A stretch of DNA of 64,000 bases, from positions 248,001-312,000 of the forward strand of contig JACKMC010000004.1 in NCBI GenBank assembly GCA_024235595.1. The letters are read 5' to 3'. Shown here one piece after another: positions 18,548-28,641 of the stretch. Made by a program: the position numbers and the translations under genes. The notes beneath the pieces were generated by a model. It was not told where the DNA came from. It saw nothing but the letters and a program-made list of their open reading frames with translations, and searched no databases. The first letter of the stretch is position 1, and every line of letters starts with the position of its first letter. The stretch is from Zoogloeaceae bacterium. Lineage in GTDB: Bacteria > Pseudomonadota > Gammaproteobacteria > Burkholderiales > Rhodocyclaceae.

Positions 18548-21500
18548 TCCCCCAGGAATTCACGCCACGAAAGTCGACCACGGTCGCCGAGGAACTGTTC
18601 GGGCCCTTCGGCAAGATTGCCACCCGCGTCGCTACCGGTGGTCTTCACGGTCCCATCGCCTGTCGCCTGGCCGTACATCTGGGTTCCGTTCCCGATCTGC
18701 CAGCCATTGCGTCCGATCTTGCTGTAGCCGCCGTATGCAGTCGGATCATCGACTGCATTGAGGTCGGCGTCGGTGAGTTTGCCGTCTTCGCTGTTGTCGA
18801 ACACGTTCTCCTCCGGCCGACCACCGCTCCACGGATCCATCGCCATCACCCAGCCGGTCGCACCGGACGAGCAGGCATCGCCCGAGGGAATCAGCGAAGC
18901 GCCGAACAGCAATCCGTCGAGCCACCAGTTGGCACTGAACATCCGCTCGCCGGTACCGGTGCTGCCCGGCGAGAGCAGATCGACATACCAGCCGTTCTTG
19001 ACGAATTTGCCGCTCGAATCGACGAGCGACTCACCCGCCACCGAATCCCCCTGCCGCGACATCAGGCGATAGGAGCCCAGAGCATCCGTGCCTTCGGCCA
19101 CGATCTTGCGTTGCACCAGCTTGGCGCGCGATGAAATCGTTTCGACGTCGCGCAATCCATACCATGTCTGAACGCCGGTCGTTGACGGATCGCCGCTCGA
19201 GATGTATTTGCCGGTGCCGAAGAACACCCAGGGCTCGAAGGTGCTGGGGTGGATACCGAGCGTCGGCGTCGCGGTGATCGGCTCCACCTCTCCCGAGGCA
19301 TTGACCGCGGTGAAAAGCGGCTTGCTCGAGTAGCCGATCTTCCAGCTTGCCGAGGACGTGCTGCTCACGTCGAACTTCCAGAGATTCCCGAGGATATCGC
19401 CTGCGTAGAGATAATCGGCGTTGCCGTCGAAGTTGTTGTCGAGGCTGCCGATGCCGGCAAGACCGTTGGAGCCGCTCTTGCCGGTATCGATGACCTTCTC
19501 GAGATTTCCCGTTGCGATATCGATGAGCAGCAACTGAGCCTTGTCGCCACTGCTGTTGTAACCGTTGCCAACGGCGACAGCCCACTTGCCATTGTTCAGA
19601 CGCAGCACGGTCGGCTTTGAAAGCACGTTGCCCATCGCCGCATTGCTGAACTCCCACATGATGCTGCCGGCGCCCAGCGACGACGGGTCGGTAACGTCGA
19701 TCGCGAACATCGAGGTGCCCCCACGCCCTGTCGCGCCGATGAGAACGCTCTTCCAGGCACCACCGATATAGACGTCGGCCACCTGCAACTCGCCATCCAC
19801 GTAGAAGCGGTGGGCATATTCCGTACCCGCCAGGTCCTTGAGACTGGACAGCAACTCGGAGGGAATGAAGGCGAACTTCTCGACGCCGGTCTTCGCGTCG
19901 AAGCCATGCAACATGCCATCGTTGGCCCCCACATAGACCATCTGCGTGCGCGTCGCCTTGGCTTCGCGATAGCTCTGGTAGCTCGACGCTCCAGCCCAGG
20001 AGTAGCGCTCGTAGCCACGATTTATCGGCTTGCCGACGACAATCGGCGAGGAGTTCACGATGTCACCCAGTATCGATGCGCGATCCCTGAAGGCGCCGCC
20101 GTTGGACACTTCCTTGGACTGGACGCCGCGAACATAGTTGAGCAGATCCGTCGAACCGACGAGCCCTTCGATGGTCCCGCCACTGAACGCGGTGCCACTG
20201 CCATCCTTCCATGTGTAGATCTTGCGCGACGCGGCAGCAGGAATCTGCTCGGAGGCTTTCCAGGTCGCGCTCGACGACACCGAGCCATCCGCCTCGAAGC
20301 CGTAGGCCACCACGTCGCCGGTCCATTTCCCGCTGAAGAACTTGCCCTGGTAGACCAGCGAGTCCCCGCTTACCAGGGTCGAGTTGCCCGAAACGCTCGA
20401 TGCGGACGCGACCCGCTCGCCAATGGTAAACAGGGCGCTACGCAAACCATCGGCAAAATCCTTGGGATTCTTTGCGGCAACGAAGGTGCCGCGGCTATTG
20501 ACCGCCGCATGCCACAGATCGTCGATCTTGCTCGCATCGGTGCTCGGGTTCGGCCAGCTCTTGGTGCCGGCCTTGAGCGCGGGAAGATCCGTTGTCGGAT
20601 CGAGAGTTCCCTTCACCCCGATCGACAGGCTGAAGGTCACCATGTGCTGCCAGAAGGCAGGATCGGCGGTGGATGTCGGGACATTGTTCACCATCTCGGC
20701 GGAGGTCTGGAGATCGTTCTTCCAGTACTCCATCGCGATATCGGCCAGGGTATTGCTCGAACTGTCCTGGTAGGGCTTTGAAGGCGAGTAGGAGTAGGTC
20801 TCCTTGCCGTCCGCGGAGGTCAGGGTCGGCCCCTTGGTATCGTCCGAGTTGCCGACGCCTGGCGAGGTGTCGCTGTAGTAGCCGTCGGTGGTCAGGATCG
20901 TGAAACTCTGCCGGCAACTCACCTTCGGGTTGGGCAGCCAGGGGTCCGAGCTTTCCTTGCCGGAGTAATAATCCCCCGCCCACTTCAGCGCAGGGCGCAG
21001 CGGGGTGCCGTTGGCGCTCAACGGGGTTTCCAGCAGGCTCGCGAACCACTTCTTGCGGTTGCTGCCCTCGAACACGCCGGTGGTCGGGATGTAGTTCGTA
21101 TATTTGTCCCCGCGCCCGTTGATGGTTGCGAAACCGACGCGATAGTTGGTGCCAAGCTGTGCGAATGCATTGCTCGCGCCGCCGCGGGCGGCGAGCACAC
21201 GCGAACGGTAGTAGGAGAACCAGTTCGCGAAATTCTGCAGCTCCTCCGTGACCGTGCGGGTACGCGACGACCATACGAACTTCGTGACTTCAACCTCGGT
21301 CCCGGTCGACAGGTCTTTCTTGTAGCCCTTGCTGCCCCGGATCTGGTAGCGGATGTAATTGCCTGCGGTCGTCGTCGAGCCGGACCCTTTGTATACGTAA
21401 TAGGTCGTGGGCCAGAAGCTGCACGTATCCCAACCCTTGCAGTCCTTGCCGGTCGACGCCCAGTAAGCATATTTCGACTGCTTGGATGTAAGGTCGAAGG

Positions 21501-21966
21501 TGCCCTTGCTGCTCAAGGTGGGGTTCCAGGGGGCGTTCTTCGGATCGACGTTCCCGTAGCTGGTGGTTGCCGACCCGTTGTAACCCGCCCAGGGCAGGTA
21601 CACCACCTCGGGGTCGTAGAAGATCGTGTTGTTGTAGGACGAGCGCAGAAAATAGCTGTAGTAGCTGTCTTCTTCGGGCGTTACCACCTGGTTGCTGTAG
21701 TCGGAGCCGCCATAGACATCGTCGGGCCGCGGGAACAGATAGTAGGCGTACAGGATGTCATCCGGCATGATCTCCCACTGCATCGAGCCAGAATCGTCGA
21801 GCATGAACATGATGTTGGGCGCCACCGAGGATCCGGTCAGCAGCGGCGTGCTCGAGATATCGACCCCGGCGCCGGCCTGGCCTGCAACCACCAGCAGCGC
21901 CGTCGCCATCGGAATCGCACGCATGCGAAATCGGGCTTCGATTGTGTTCAGTCCATTCATCTTCAT
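18544..21966 (-). CDS. pilY1: Type IV pilus tip adhesin PilY1
   Basis: A 1140-residue secreted protein. After a signal sequence (about residues 15-34) comes a von Willebrand A-like domain whose MIDAS begins at D57 in LDDSGSMQW. The C-terminal half is the PilY1 beta-propeller, with VGANDGMLHGFDAKTGVEKFAFIP as a blade signature and an EF-hand-like calcium loop rich in Asp and Asn near residues 842-856 (SLDNNFDGNADYLYAGD). Calcium binding there controls pilus extension and retraction in Pseudomonas. It overlaps the downstream gene by 4 bases and follows pilX by 15 bases. Confidence 0.95.
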   Translation of the reverse strand: MKMNGLNTIEARFRMRAIPMATALLVVAGQAGAGVDISSTPLLTGSSVAPNIMFMLDDSGSMQWEIMPDDILYAYYLFPRPDDVYGGSDYSNQVVTPEEDSYYSYFLRSSYNNTIFYDPEVVYLPWAGYNGSATTSYGNVDPKNAPWNPTLSSKGTFDLTSKQSKYAYWASTGKDCKGWDTCSFWPTTYYVYKGSGSTTTAGNYIRYQIRGSKGYKKDLSTGTEVEVTKFVWSSRTRTVTEELQNFANWFSYYRSRVLAARGGASNAFAQLGTNYRVGFATINGRGDKYTNYIPTTGVFEGSNRKKWFASLLETPLSANGTPLRPALKWAGDYYSGKESSDPWLPNPKVSCRQSFTILTTDGYYSDTSPGVGNSDDTKGPTLTSADGKETYSYSPSKPYQDSSSNTLADIAMEYWKNDLQTSAEMVNNVPTSTADPAFWQHMVTFSLSIGVKGTLDPTTDLPALKAGTKSWPNPSTDASKIDDLWHAAVNSRGTFVAAKNPKDFADGLRSALFTIGERVASASSVSGNSTLVSGDSLVYQGKFFSGKWTGDVVAYGFEADGSVSSSATWKASEQIPAAASRKIYTWKDGSGTAFSGGTIEGLVGSTDLLNYVRGVQSKEVSNGGAFRDRASILGDIVNSSPIVVGKPINRGYERYSWAGASSYQSYREAKATRTQMVYVGANDGMLHGFDAKTGVEKFAFIPSELLSSLKDLAGTEYAHRFYVDGELQVADVYIGGAWKSVLIGATGRGGTSMFAIDVTDPSSLGAGSIMWEFSNAAMGNVLSKPTVLRLNNGKWAVAVGNGYNSSGDKAQLLLIDIATGNLEKVIDTGKSGSNGLAGIGSLDNNFDGNADYLYAGDILGNLWKFDVSSTSSASWKIGYSSKPLFTAVNASGEVEPITATPTLGIHPSTFEPWVFFGTGKYISSGDPSTTGVQTWYGLRDVETISSRAKLVQRKIVAEGTDALGSYRLMSRQGDSVAGESLVDSSGKFVKNGWYVDLLSPGSTGTGERMFSANWWLDGLLFGASLIPSGDACSSGATGWVMAMDPWSGGRPEENVFDNSEDGKLTDADLNAVDDPTAYGGYSKIGRNGWQIGNGTQMYGQATGDGTVKTTGSDAGGNLAEGPEQFLGDRGRLSWREFLGE

Positions 21967-21981
21967 ACCATCACCTTTTTC

Positions 21982-22521
21982 TCAGCGGCGAAACGTTGAT
22001 TGCAGCATCACGACGGCCCCGTCCGCGACCGCCCTGTTACGTGCCGTGATCCGGTAGCGGGGTTCGTAGCAGAGCAGCGCGTTGGGATCGGCCTGACAGC
22101 TCAGGTCGTTGGCCCACTCACCCATGTATTCAATGATGTATTGCGGCGTCACCGTGCGGGGTCCGGTCGCCACCGGGGTCGCGTTCTGCCAGACGGTCGC
22201 GGCGGCACGCCAGCGCGGCTCCACCGCGGGGTCGGGCTGTGGATAGCGTCCGCTCGCACCATTGAACAGGGTGGGGATGAGCTCCGGGCTTACCGTGCCG
22301 AGCGCCGCCACCAGTCGCGTCTCGCCTTCGCGCAGCGCCGATTCCGCGGCCTGGAAGGCAAGCTGCCGATCATAGAGGTTGGCGCCCATGCGCTCCTGCA
22401 GGCCCGAACCGCGAATCCCGGCCAGGCTGATCAGCATCATCGCCACGAGCAACAACAGGGCCACGATCAGGGTCGAGCCGCGCTGGTTCTCCGCAATACG
22501 GCTGTAATCGATCGCTTTCAT
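21982..22521 (-). CDS. pilX: Minor pilin PilX
   Basis: A 179-residue PilX/PilX_N family pseudopilin. It has the long hydrophobic helix GSTLIVALLLLVAMMLISLAGIRG and the conserved QERMGANLYDRQLAFQAAESALREGE. As usual for this family, the glutamate at mature position 5 is missing (STLIV). The start overlaps pilW by ATGA. PilX acts with PilV, PilW, FimT/FimU and PilE as a priming complex at the pilus tip with PilY1. Confidence 0.92.
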   Translation of the reverse strand: MKAIDYSRIAENQRGSTLIVALLLLVAMMLISLAGIRGSGLQERMGANLYDRQLAFQAAESALREGETRLVAALGTVSPELIPTLFNGASGRYPQPDPAVEPRWRAAATVWQNATPVATGPRTVTPQYIIEYMGEWANDLSCQADPNALLCYEPRYRITARNRAVADGAVVMLQSTFRR

Positions 22522-23537
22522 AGACGGTTCCTGAGCGCAATGACTTGCGTGAATTGCCGCGTCACCCGGGTCAGGGCCCCGGCGGCATCCCGCTCCTGTT
22601 CGAGCCCCTGCAAGGTGAGCTGTATCCTCACCGCGGTCACGTTCTGCCAGGCATTGGCGGCCACCGCAGCGGCGGTCACATAGGCACCGTTCAGGAGGTA
22701 CTGGACCTGCAGATCGGTGATGCCTTCGGCCACCTCTTCGGCAACCGGCGCGGTGGAAGTACCACCGCCATTGCGCGAGACGGCTCGAAACAGCGAAAGC
22801 CCGCCACTGTCCGGCCGGTCGTTGTTTCCCACGTACCAGGTCGACGATTCGAGCCGCATCACGTTGGCGTTGGGCGGATAGGCATAGGTCAGGCCGCTGC
22901 CTCCAAGGCCGACGCTCGCATTGCCGGGGGCAAAGCCGCCACCCGTGGCATGCGCCAGGCCGTTGCCGGTTCCGGAGCGATTGTTGGTGACCTGGAAGAT
23001 CGATGCCATCAGGAAATCGCAGACCATCGCGATATCGCCATTCTGCATGGTGTTCAGATCCGGGCCGCCGAGATTGATGACCGGCGGAGCCGCGGCGGTG
23101 TTGTGCGTGACGACCTGAAACACCGAGGGCGAACCGTGCATCGAGTGCACCACGTCCGATGTCGCCACGCGCCCGCCCACGCCGGCGCCGATCGGAATCC
23201 CCGCCAGCACGGTACCTGCCTCGTAGCCAATGATGCCGCCGGTCCAGTTGGCCCACCAAAGCGCCGCCGTGCCCGCACCGGTGAGAACGTTGTGAACGCT
23301 GTCGTTCGAGATCCGGCCACAGCCATTCACACCGGACTCGCGAAGGTCGCGGCCCATCAGCTCGAACACGGTCCGCGCCGTCTCCTGGACCCGGGAAACG
23401 TTCTGCGACGAGCGATTGATCTGTGAGTTGGCCGAAAAGATGCTCGCCACGCCGGCCATGATCAGCAGCCCCAGCACCATCGCGATCATCAGTTCGATGA
23501 GCGACAGACCGAGCATGCGATTGCGATGGATACTCAT
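22518..23537 (-). CDS. pilW: Minor pilin PilW
   Basis: A 339-residue pseudopilin of the PilW family. The leader ends in G before LSLIELMIAMVLGLLIMAGVAS, with E5 retained; the following SSQNVSRVQETARTVFELMGRDLRESG helix is characteristic. The large C-terminal domain is the usual PilW size. It overlaps both pilV (ATGA at 23534-23537) and pilX, so the operon is translationally coupled. Confidence 0.93.
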   Translation of the reverse strand: MSIHRNRMLGLSLIELMIAMVLGLLIMAGVASIFSANSQINRSSQNVSRVQETARTVFELMGRDLRESGVNGCGRISNDSVHNVLTGAGTAALWWANWTGGIIGYEAGTVLAGIPIGAGVGGRVATSDVVHSMHGSPSVFQVVTHNTAAAPPVINLGGPDLNTMQNGDIAMVCDFLMASIFQVTNNRSGTGNGLAHATGGGFAPGNASVGLGGSGLTYAYPPNANVMRLESSTWYVGNNDRPDSGGLSLFRAVSRNGGGTSTAPVAEEVAEGITDLQVQYLLNGAYVTAAAVAANAWQNVTAVRIQLTLQGLEQERDAAGALTRVTRQFTQVIALRNRL

Positions 23538-23998
23538 TGCAGCCTCACTTCCATGGCCATCTGGGCGGTCATGTCGGCTCTCGCCTCGCCGCCGCGGTCC
23601 TGCCACTGGATGGTCACGACACACAGCCCGGCGGCGCAATTTACGCTTCCGCAACCGGAGTCGCCCAGCATCTGCTTGATCTCCGTGGACCATGCGGTGA
23701 GATTGACTCCTGCCAGCGAGCCGCCGCCGGGACCCGTGCAGCCTCCCATGGCCATGTTGTATGCGCCCGCGATCGCCTGGGCGCGGTCCGCGGCCATGCG
23801 CTCGGCCAGGGAGTTGGCGAGGATCACCGCGGCGCTGCGCTCATAGGCGCCCTGGGTGTTGCGCAGGGCGGACAACTGCAGGCCCGCGATTCCGAGCAGG
23901 CCGATCGAGAGCACGACCACGGCAACCAGCACTTCGATCAGTGTGGTACCGGATTGCGTGCCTGGCGAATGCCGTTTGGGGTTCATTGTTGGACTCAT
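23534..23998 (-). CDS. pilV: Minor pilin PilV
   Basis: A 154-residue PilV-type pseudopilin. The prepilin segment is SGTTLIEVLVAVVVLSIGLLGIAGLQL, followed by ERSAAVILANSLAERMAADR, as in PilV proteins. Several cysteines (GCTGPGG, GCGSVNCAAGLC) suggest disulfides in the globular head. The start at 23998 is four bases after the fimT stop; an alternative ATG at 23986 is equally possible. Confidence 0.9.
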   Translation of the reverse strand: MSPTMNPKRHSPGTQSGTTLIEVLVAVVVLSIGLLGIAGLQLSALRNTQGAYERSAAVILANSLAERMAADRAQAIAGAYNMAMGGCTGPGGGSLAGVNLTAWSTEIKQMLGDSGCGSVNCAAGLCVVTIQWQDRGGEARADMTAQMAMEVRLQ

Positions 23999-24002
23999 TC
24001 GA

Positions 24003-24614
24003 TCAAGGATCGGTCGGCGCGGCGCAGGCGGCCGAGCTGGACCGGACGATGCTGAAACGGCTGCCGAAGGCCACCACGACATCGCGCGCATTGTCGGAAA
24101 CATCGGAAGCCTCGCAGATGCGCAGCGCCACGCTCTGGATCACGTCGGTGCCTTGATCGCGGGCGATGCCGTTCGGTCGGAAGATCAGCCGATTGCCATC
24201 GGCACGCAATGCCGCGCTCGAGACGATCTTCAATCGGTCGCTCGCGAACACGCCGCTTCGCAGCAGCTCCTCGCCCGCGTCGCGGGTGCCATTCGCACTC
24301 GTGTCCACGAACGCCATCCAGGCCGCCCAGGAACCCGAGGTGTCGTCGGTCTTGCAGGCGGCATCGGCGGCAACGACGCCTGCGGGGGCGGTCGTCCGGC
24401 ACAGCACTACGCGCTGATTGCGCCGTACCGACTCCGAGCGGGCCAGGCTCAGGGCCCCGAGCAGATCGTTGGATTCGCCGGCCAGCCGGCTCGAGCGCAA
24501 CAGCCCCTGGAAGCCCGGCACCGCCACGCTGGCCAGGATGGCCAGCACCGCGACGGTGACCATCAGCTCAATCAGGGTGAAGCCCCGAACGGATCGAATG
24601 CGTGAGGTTTTCAT
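24003..24614 (-). CDS. fimT: GspH/FimT family pseudopilin
   Basis: A 203-residue pseudopilin that opens the minor pilin operon. The prepilin site is RG-FTLIELMVTVAVLAILASVAVPGF. The GspH/FimT domain shows ALSLARSESVRRNQRVVLCR in its middle. FimT has been linked to DNA binding during natural transformation in some species; basic residues near the C-terminus (FGSRFSIVR) would allow this, but it is inference. No promoter was identified in the 107 bases upstream. Confidence 0.92.
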   Translation of the reverse strand: MKTSRIRSVRGFTLIELMVTVAVLAILASVAVPGFQGLLRSSRLAGESNDLLGALSLARSESVRRNQRVVLCRTTAPAGVVAADAACKTDDTSGSWAAWMAFVDTSANGTRDAGEELLRSGVFASDRLKIVSSAALRADGNRLIFRPNGIARDQGTDVIQSVALRICEASDVSDNARDVVVAFGSRFSIVRSSSAACAAPTDP

Positions 24615-24721
24615 GTATTTCCCGCTATGTGCGACGCTAAACTATCGCGCGCCGCAGCGGGAAGCCACGCAGGGATGACGGGCGTCCGGTTCCGCCGGAC
24701 ATACGGACAGACGGCTGAGAC

Positions 24722-25618
24722 TTATTTCCTCATCGCGCCAGCGGCGCCCGCGGGCGGCCATCTCAGGGTTCCGGTCGACAGCGCGGTACCGGCCAGGATG
24801 ACGACGCAGCCCAACAGCATGGCGAGCGTGATGCGTTCGTCGATCACCGCCCATCCCCAGAACATGCCGAAGGCCGGAATGAGGAACGTGACCGCGATGG
24901 CCTTCGCCGGCCCGACGTTGGCGATCAGCCGGAAGTAGAGAAAATACGCAAGCGCGGTACTCCCCACTGCAAGCAGGATCACCGCGCCCCATGCACTCGC
25001 GGGCGGAGAACTCGCAGGCCACATCAGGACCGCCGCGGGAATCAGCATGAGCGCCGCGAAAAGCTGGCTGCCGGTGGCGATGGCGAGCGCCGGCACCCCG
25101 CTCAGGAAGCGCTTGGTGAAATTTGCGGCGACGCCGTAGCTGAGGGTCGCGCCGAGGCAGGCGAGGATCGCCCAGCCGCTGCCGCCGCTGGAGAACGAGG
25201 CCTTGTTCCACGCCAGCACCACCACGCCGAGCAGGCCGAGCAGCATGCCAGCTATCGCAGCGCCCGAAAGCCGATCCTTGAACCATACGAAGGCCACCAG
25301 CGCGGCCCACAGCGGCGAGGTGGCGTTGACGATCGAGGCAAAGCCGCCACTTACCGCGAGCATTGCCCAGGCATAGAGCACGAACGGCAATGCCGAGTTG
25401 GTCAGGCCGACGAAGGCCAGCGCCGCGAAATGCCGCCGCAGCAGCGCGAGTCCCTGGCTGAGCGCAAGCACCGGAATCAATACCAGCGCGGCAATGCCGA
25501 CGCGCAGCTCGATCATCGGAACCGGGCCGAAGGCCGGCGCTGCAATGCGCATGAAGAGGAAGGACGCACCCCACAATGCCGCGAGCAGCAGCAGGTCAAG
25601 CACATCGCTGCGCGTCAT
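24722..25618 (-). CDS. EamA/DMT family transporter
   Basis: A 298-residue membrane protein with ten predicted helices in two EamA repeats. Typical phrases are LLAALWGASFLFMRIAAPAFGP at the N-terminus and AYFLYFRLIANVGPAKAIAVTFLIPAFGMFWGW in the second repeat. Family members export amino acids, nucleotides or metabolites; the substrate cannot be read. Its start overlaps the end of the ogt gene by 4 bases, so it belongs to the alkylation-repair transcription unit. Confidence 0.9.
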   Translation of the reverse strand: MTRSDVLDLLLLAALWGASFLFMRIAAPAFGPVPMIELRVGIAALVLIPVLALSQGLALLRRHFAALAFVGLTNSALPFVLYAWAMLAVSGGFASIVNATSPLWAALVAFVWFKDRLSGAAIAGMLLGLLGVVVLAWNKASFSSGGSGWAILACLGATLSYGVAANFTKRFLSGVPALAIATGSQLFAALMLIPAAVLMWPASSPPASAWGAVILLAVGSTALAYFLYFRLIANVGPAKAIAVTFLIPAFGMFWGWAVIDERITLAMLLGCVVILAGTALSTGTLRWPPAGAAGAMRK

Positions 25619-26106
25619 GCCCCCTCCACCGCAGCCTCGCCCTCGAGCTCGAGCAGGATTCGCTTGCGCTCGAGGCCGCCGGCGTAGCCGCGCAGCGATC
25701 CGTCGGAGCCGATCACCCGATGACAGGGCAGCAGCAACAAGACCGGATTCGCGGCCACCGCGCTCGCTACCGCACGAGCTGCGTGAGGGCGTCCCAGGCT
25801 GCTTGCAAGCTGCCGGTACGACACCCGTTGGCCGCGCGCGATGTCACGCAGCGCCCGCCATACCTGCTGCTGAAACAGTGTCCCGGCCAGTTCCGGAGAG
25901 ACGATCTCCAGCCCGCTGCCGCGGCCCTCGAACCAAGCCTTCAGGACTTCGCGGAAGCGCGCCGGCGCCGCAGGCAGCGCCGCCGAGTCACCACTACCGG
26001 CCAGATCGCTGAATCGCAACGCCGTCACCACCTCGCCTTGCACCGTCAGTTCAATATCGCCAAGCCGGCTGTCGAGCCGGTAATGCGTTTCACGCTTGAT
26101 CGTCAT
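25615..26106 (-). CDS. ogt: Methylated-DNA-[protein]-cysteine S-methyltransferase
   Basis: A 163-residue O6-alkylguanine-DNA alkyltransferase. The acceptor cysteine is in LLLLPCHRVIGSDG, and the helix-turn-helix with its recognition helix lies in VSYRQLASSLGRPHAARAVASAVAANP, including the arginine finger. It repairs O6-methylguanine in a suicide reaction. The ATG at 26106 overlaps the 3' end of the Ada-AlkA fusion gene by 17 bases; the two and the downstream transporter form one unit. Confidence 0.94.
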   Translation of the reverse strand: MTIKRETHYRLDSRLGDIELTVQGEVVTALRFSDLAGSGDSAALPAAPARFREVLKAWFEGRGSGLEIVSPELAGTLFQQQVWRALRDIARGQRVSYRQLASSLGRPHAARAVASAVAANPVLLLLPCHRVIGSDGSLRGYAGGLERKRILLELEGEAAVEGA

Positions 26107-27544
26107 GCCAGTCCGCTCCATTCCAGAGATGCATCACCGCGTAGGCGCGCCAGGGTTCCCAGCGGGACATGATCGCGCGCACCCGTGCCCTGTTCGCCAC
26201 GCCGAGGGCCCTGTGCACGCCCGCATCTCCCTCGGGAAAGGCGTCCGGCCAGGAAAGCGCGCGCATCGCGATATAGTCGGCGGTCCAGGGTCCGATCCCC
26301 GGGAGGCTCAGCAGGCTCGCCCGCGTGTCGGCCACGTTGGCCCGGGGCGAAAGTCGAAGGCCCTGCTCGGCGATCGCAGCGGCAAGCCCGATGATCGCGC
26401 CGGCCCGGCTGCCGAAGATCCCCAGCTCGCCGATCGCCGCCGAGGAGCTGGCCGCAATCTCCACGGGTGTCGGAAAACACAGCGAGAGCTCCGGCCAGGG
26501 CGTGTCCACCGGCGAGCCGAAGCGCGCCGCGAAGCGTCCCGCGAGAGTTCGCGCCGCGGCCACCGAAACCTGCTGGCCGATGATGGCGCGCACCGCCATC
26601 TCGAACCCGTCGAGCGCACCCGGCACGCGCAGGCCGGGCCTTCGTTGCGCCAGCACACCGAGCACCGTGTTGACCTGGGCAGGGTCGCAACTCAGGTCGA
26701 ACAGGCGCCGCAGGCCGGCGGTCAGCTGGGGAACGACGCGGGCAAGCGATGCCGAGATGCGGGCCACCAGGGCATCGCCACGCACGCTCTTCGACACCTC
26801 GACCCAGCCTAGCAGCTCGGAGGCGCCCGTCGTCATACGTACGGTTCGCCGATAGGTCCCGGTCGCCGAAACCAGCTCCACGCCGGGAATCGCCCGTCCG
26901 CCGAGGAAGGCGAGCATTGCATCCCAGTCGAGCGGCGGTCGGTAGGCGAGCGGAAGATCGAGGGTCGCCTCGGCCACGGCCCGCCGCGCACCGCGCGCCG
27001 AACGAGGCGCTTCACCATAGGCACTGCGGTAGCGGACATTGAAGGTCCGCAAACTGCGAAACCCGGTGGTGAGGGCAACATCGAGCACCGACATGGCGGA
27101 CTCACGCAACAATCGGCGGCCGAGCTGGAGCCTGCGACTCGCCAGGTAGGCGGCCGGCGAGACGCCGAATTCGGCGGCGAATACGCGCCGCAGGTGGCGT
27201 TCGCTGACACCGATCCGCATCGCCAGCGCGGCGGCGTCGAGATCCTGCTGCAGGCCGCTCTCTATCATCTCCGCCGCCGCGCAGGCAATCATCGACGCGG
27301 CATCGACCGGGGCGCGACCGGGCGCATGTTCGGGGCAACAGCGCAGACAGGGCCTGAAACCCGCGGCCTCGGCCGCCGCCGCACTCGGGAAGAAGCGGCA
27401 GTTCTCGCGCCGCGGAGGCCTTACCCGGCACACCGGGCGGCAGTAGATCCCGGTGCTGGTGACGGCAACGAACAGGCGTCCGTCGAAGCGGCAGTCGTGG
27501 CTGAGAAGCGCCTGGTAGCAGGCATCTGGCTCGGGGAGTTCCAT
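26090..27544 (-). CDS. alkA: Ada-type regulator fused to AlkA 3-methyladenine glycosylase
   Basis: A 484-residue three-part protein. Residues about 1-85 are an Ada zinc domain with [11 protein letters not shown] and [10 protein letters not shown], supplying four cysteines, one of which can take methyl from phosphotriesters. Residues about 88-185 are an AraC-type double helix-turn-helix ([21 protein letters not shown]). Residues about 195-484 are AlkA, with the helix-hairpin-helix [17 protein letters not shown] and the aspartate in [12 protein letters not shown]. It likely senses methyl damage, activates its own operon and excises alkylated purines. Confidence 0.92.
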   Translation of the reverse strand: MELPEPDACYQALLSHDCRFDGRLFVAVTSTGIYCRPVCRVRPPRRENCRFFPSAAAAEAAGFRPCLRCCPEHAPGRAPVDAASMIACAAAEMIESGLQQDLDAAALAMRIGVSERHLRRVFAAEFGVSPAAYLASRRLQLGRRLLRESAMSVLDVALTTGFRSLRTFNVRYRSAYGEAPRSARGARRAVAEATLDLPLAYRPPLDWDAMLAFLGGRAIPGVELVSATGTYRRTVRMTTGASELLGWVEVSKSVRGDALVARISASLARVVPQLTAGLRRLFDLSCDPAQVNTVLGVLAQRRPGLRVPGALDGFEMAVRAIIGQQVSVAAARTLAGRFAARFGSPVDTPWPELSLCFPTPVEIAASSSAAIGELGIFGSRAGAIIGLAAAIAEQGLRLSPRANVADTRASLLSLPGIGPWTADYIAMRALSWPDAFPEGDAGVHRALGVANRARVRAIMSRWEPWRAYAVMHLWNGADWHDDQA

Positions 27545-27706
27545 GCAGCGATTATGCTTCAGCGAACGCGCCGCGGCGCGCCGAATCCGGACATGGATTT
27601 CCGACCGGGCAGCAGCGCGCAGCGAGCGCCTGCAAAGATTCTAGCGAGCAACGAAGCGTCATTATCGGGTGTTAGAATGCGCCGGACATTCAACTACGGA
27701 GCCGGC

Positions 27707-28555
27707 ATGCAGATCAGTGAACAACTCAGGGTCGAGATCCAGCGCAGCGTCGCGGCATCGCTGGCCGAAGACGTCGGTACTGGCGACCTCACCGCCCAAC
27801 TGATCCCCGGAGATGTCGATGCGCGCGGGCGGGTGATCACCCGCGAATCCGCCATCCTGTGCGGCACCGCCTGGTTCGAGGCGGCCTTCGCGGCGATGGA
27901 ACCCTCTTGCACCGTACTGTGGCACGCCGAGGATGGCGATAGGATCGAACCCGGCCAAGTGCTGTGCGACGTGATCGCCGGCGCGCGGGCCCTGCTGACC
28001 GCCGAGCGCACGGCGCTCAATTTCCTCCAGCTTCTGTCCGGCACCGCAACGGTGACGAGAAGCTATGTCGATGCGGTCGCCGGCACCGAAGCCAGCATTG
28101 TCGACACCCGCAAGACCCTGCCCGGCCTGCGTCTGGCACAGAAGTACGCGGTGCTGACGGGCGGCGGAGTCAACCACCGTATCGGCCTCTACGACGGCAT
28201 CCTGGTCAAGGAAAACCACATCATCGCCGCCGGCAGCATTGCCCAGGTCATCGAGGATGCACGTCGCATTGCACCGTCCAACGTCTTCATCGAGATCGAG
28301 GTCGAGTCCCTGGCCCAGCTCGACGAGGCGCTCGAAGCCGGCGCGGGCATGATCCTGCTCGACAACATGAGCCTCGACGAGATGGCCGAAGCGGTGAGGA
28401 TCGCCAAGGGCCGCGCGCAACTCGAAGCCTCGGGAGGCGTAAACCTGGAGCGGGTGCGGGCAATCGCCGAAACCGGGGTGGACCGGATATCCATCGGCGC
28501 GCTGACCAAGGACGTCCGCGCCATCGACCTCTCTTTGCGCCACATCGAAGAGTAA
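27707..28555 (+). CDS. nadC: Nicotinate-nucleotide diphosphorylase (carboxylating)
   Basis: Quinolinate phosphoribosyltransferase, 282 residues, making nicotinate mononucleotide from quinolinate and PRPP in NAD synthesis. The opening [46 protein letters not shown] and the [25 protein letters not shown] barrel end are all present. Start at 27707 behind GGAG; a longer frame reaching upstream is spurious. A strong hairpin follows the stop codon. Confidence 0.95.
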   Translation: MQISEQLRVEIQRSVAASLAEDVGTGDLTAQLIPGDVDARGRVITRESAILCGTAWFEAAFAAMEPSCTVLWHAEDGDRIEPGQVLCDVIAGARALLTAERTALNFLQLLSGTATVTRSYVDAVAGTEASIVDTRKTLPGLRLAQKYAVLTGGGVNHRIGLYDGILVKENHIIAAGSIAQVIEDARRIAPSNVFIEIEVESLAQLDEALEAGAGMILLDNMSLDEMAEAVRIAKGRAQLEASGGVNLERVRAIAETGVDRISIGALTKDVRAIDLSLRHIEE

Positions 28556-28562
28556 ACTTCAT

Positions 28563-28589
28563 GCAGGGATGCTTGCCAAGCATCCCTGC
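28563..28589 (+). terminator. Strong hairpin downstream of nadC
   Basis: A perfect 12-base inverted repeat (28563-28574 and 28578-28589) with a three-base loop, starting eight bases after the nadC stop. The following bases CTTGTCTAT are only partly T-rich, so it may be a terminator, a transcript-stabilising hairpin, or both. Confidence 0.6.
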
Positions 28590-28641
28590 CTTGTCTATAA
28601 GTGCGTCATTGCGCTGTTAACATGCCTGCGGAGCCTGCCGG

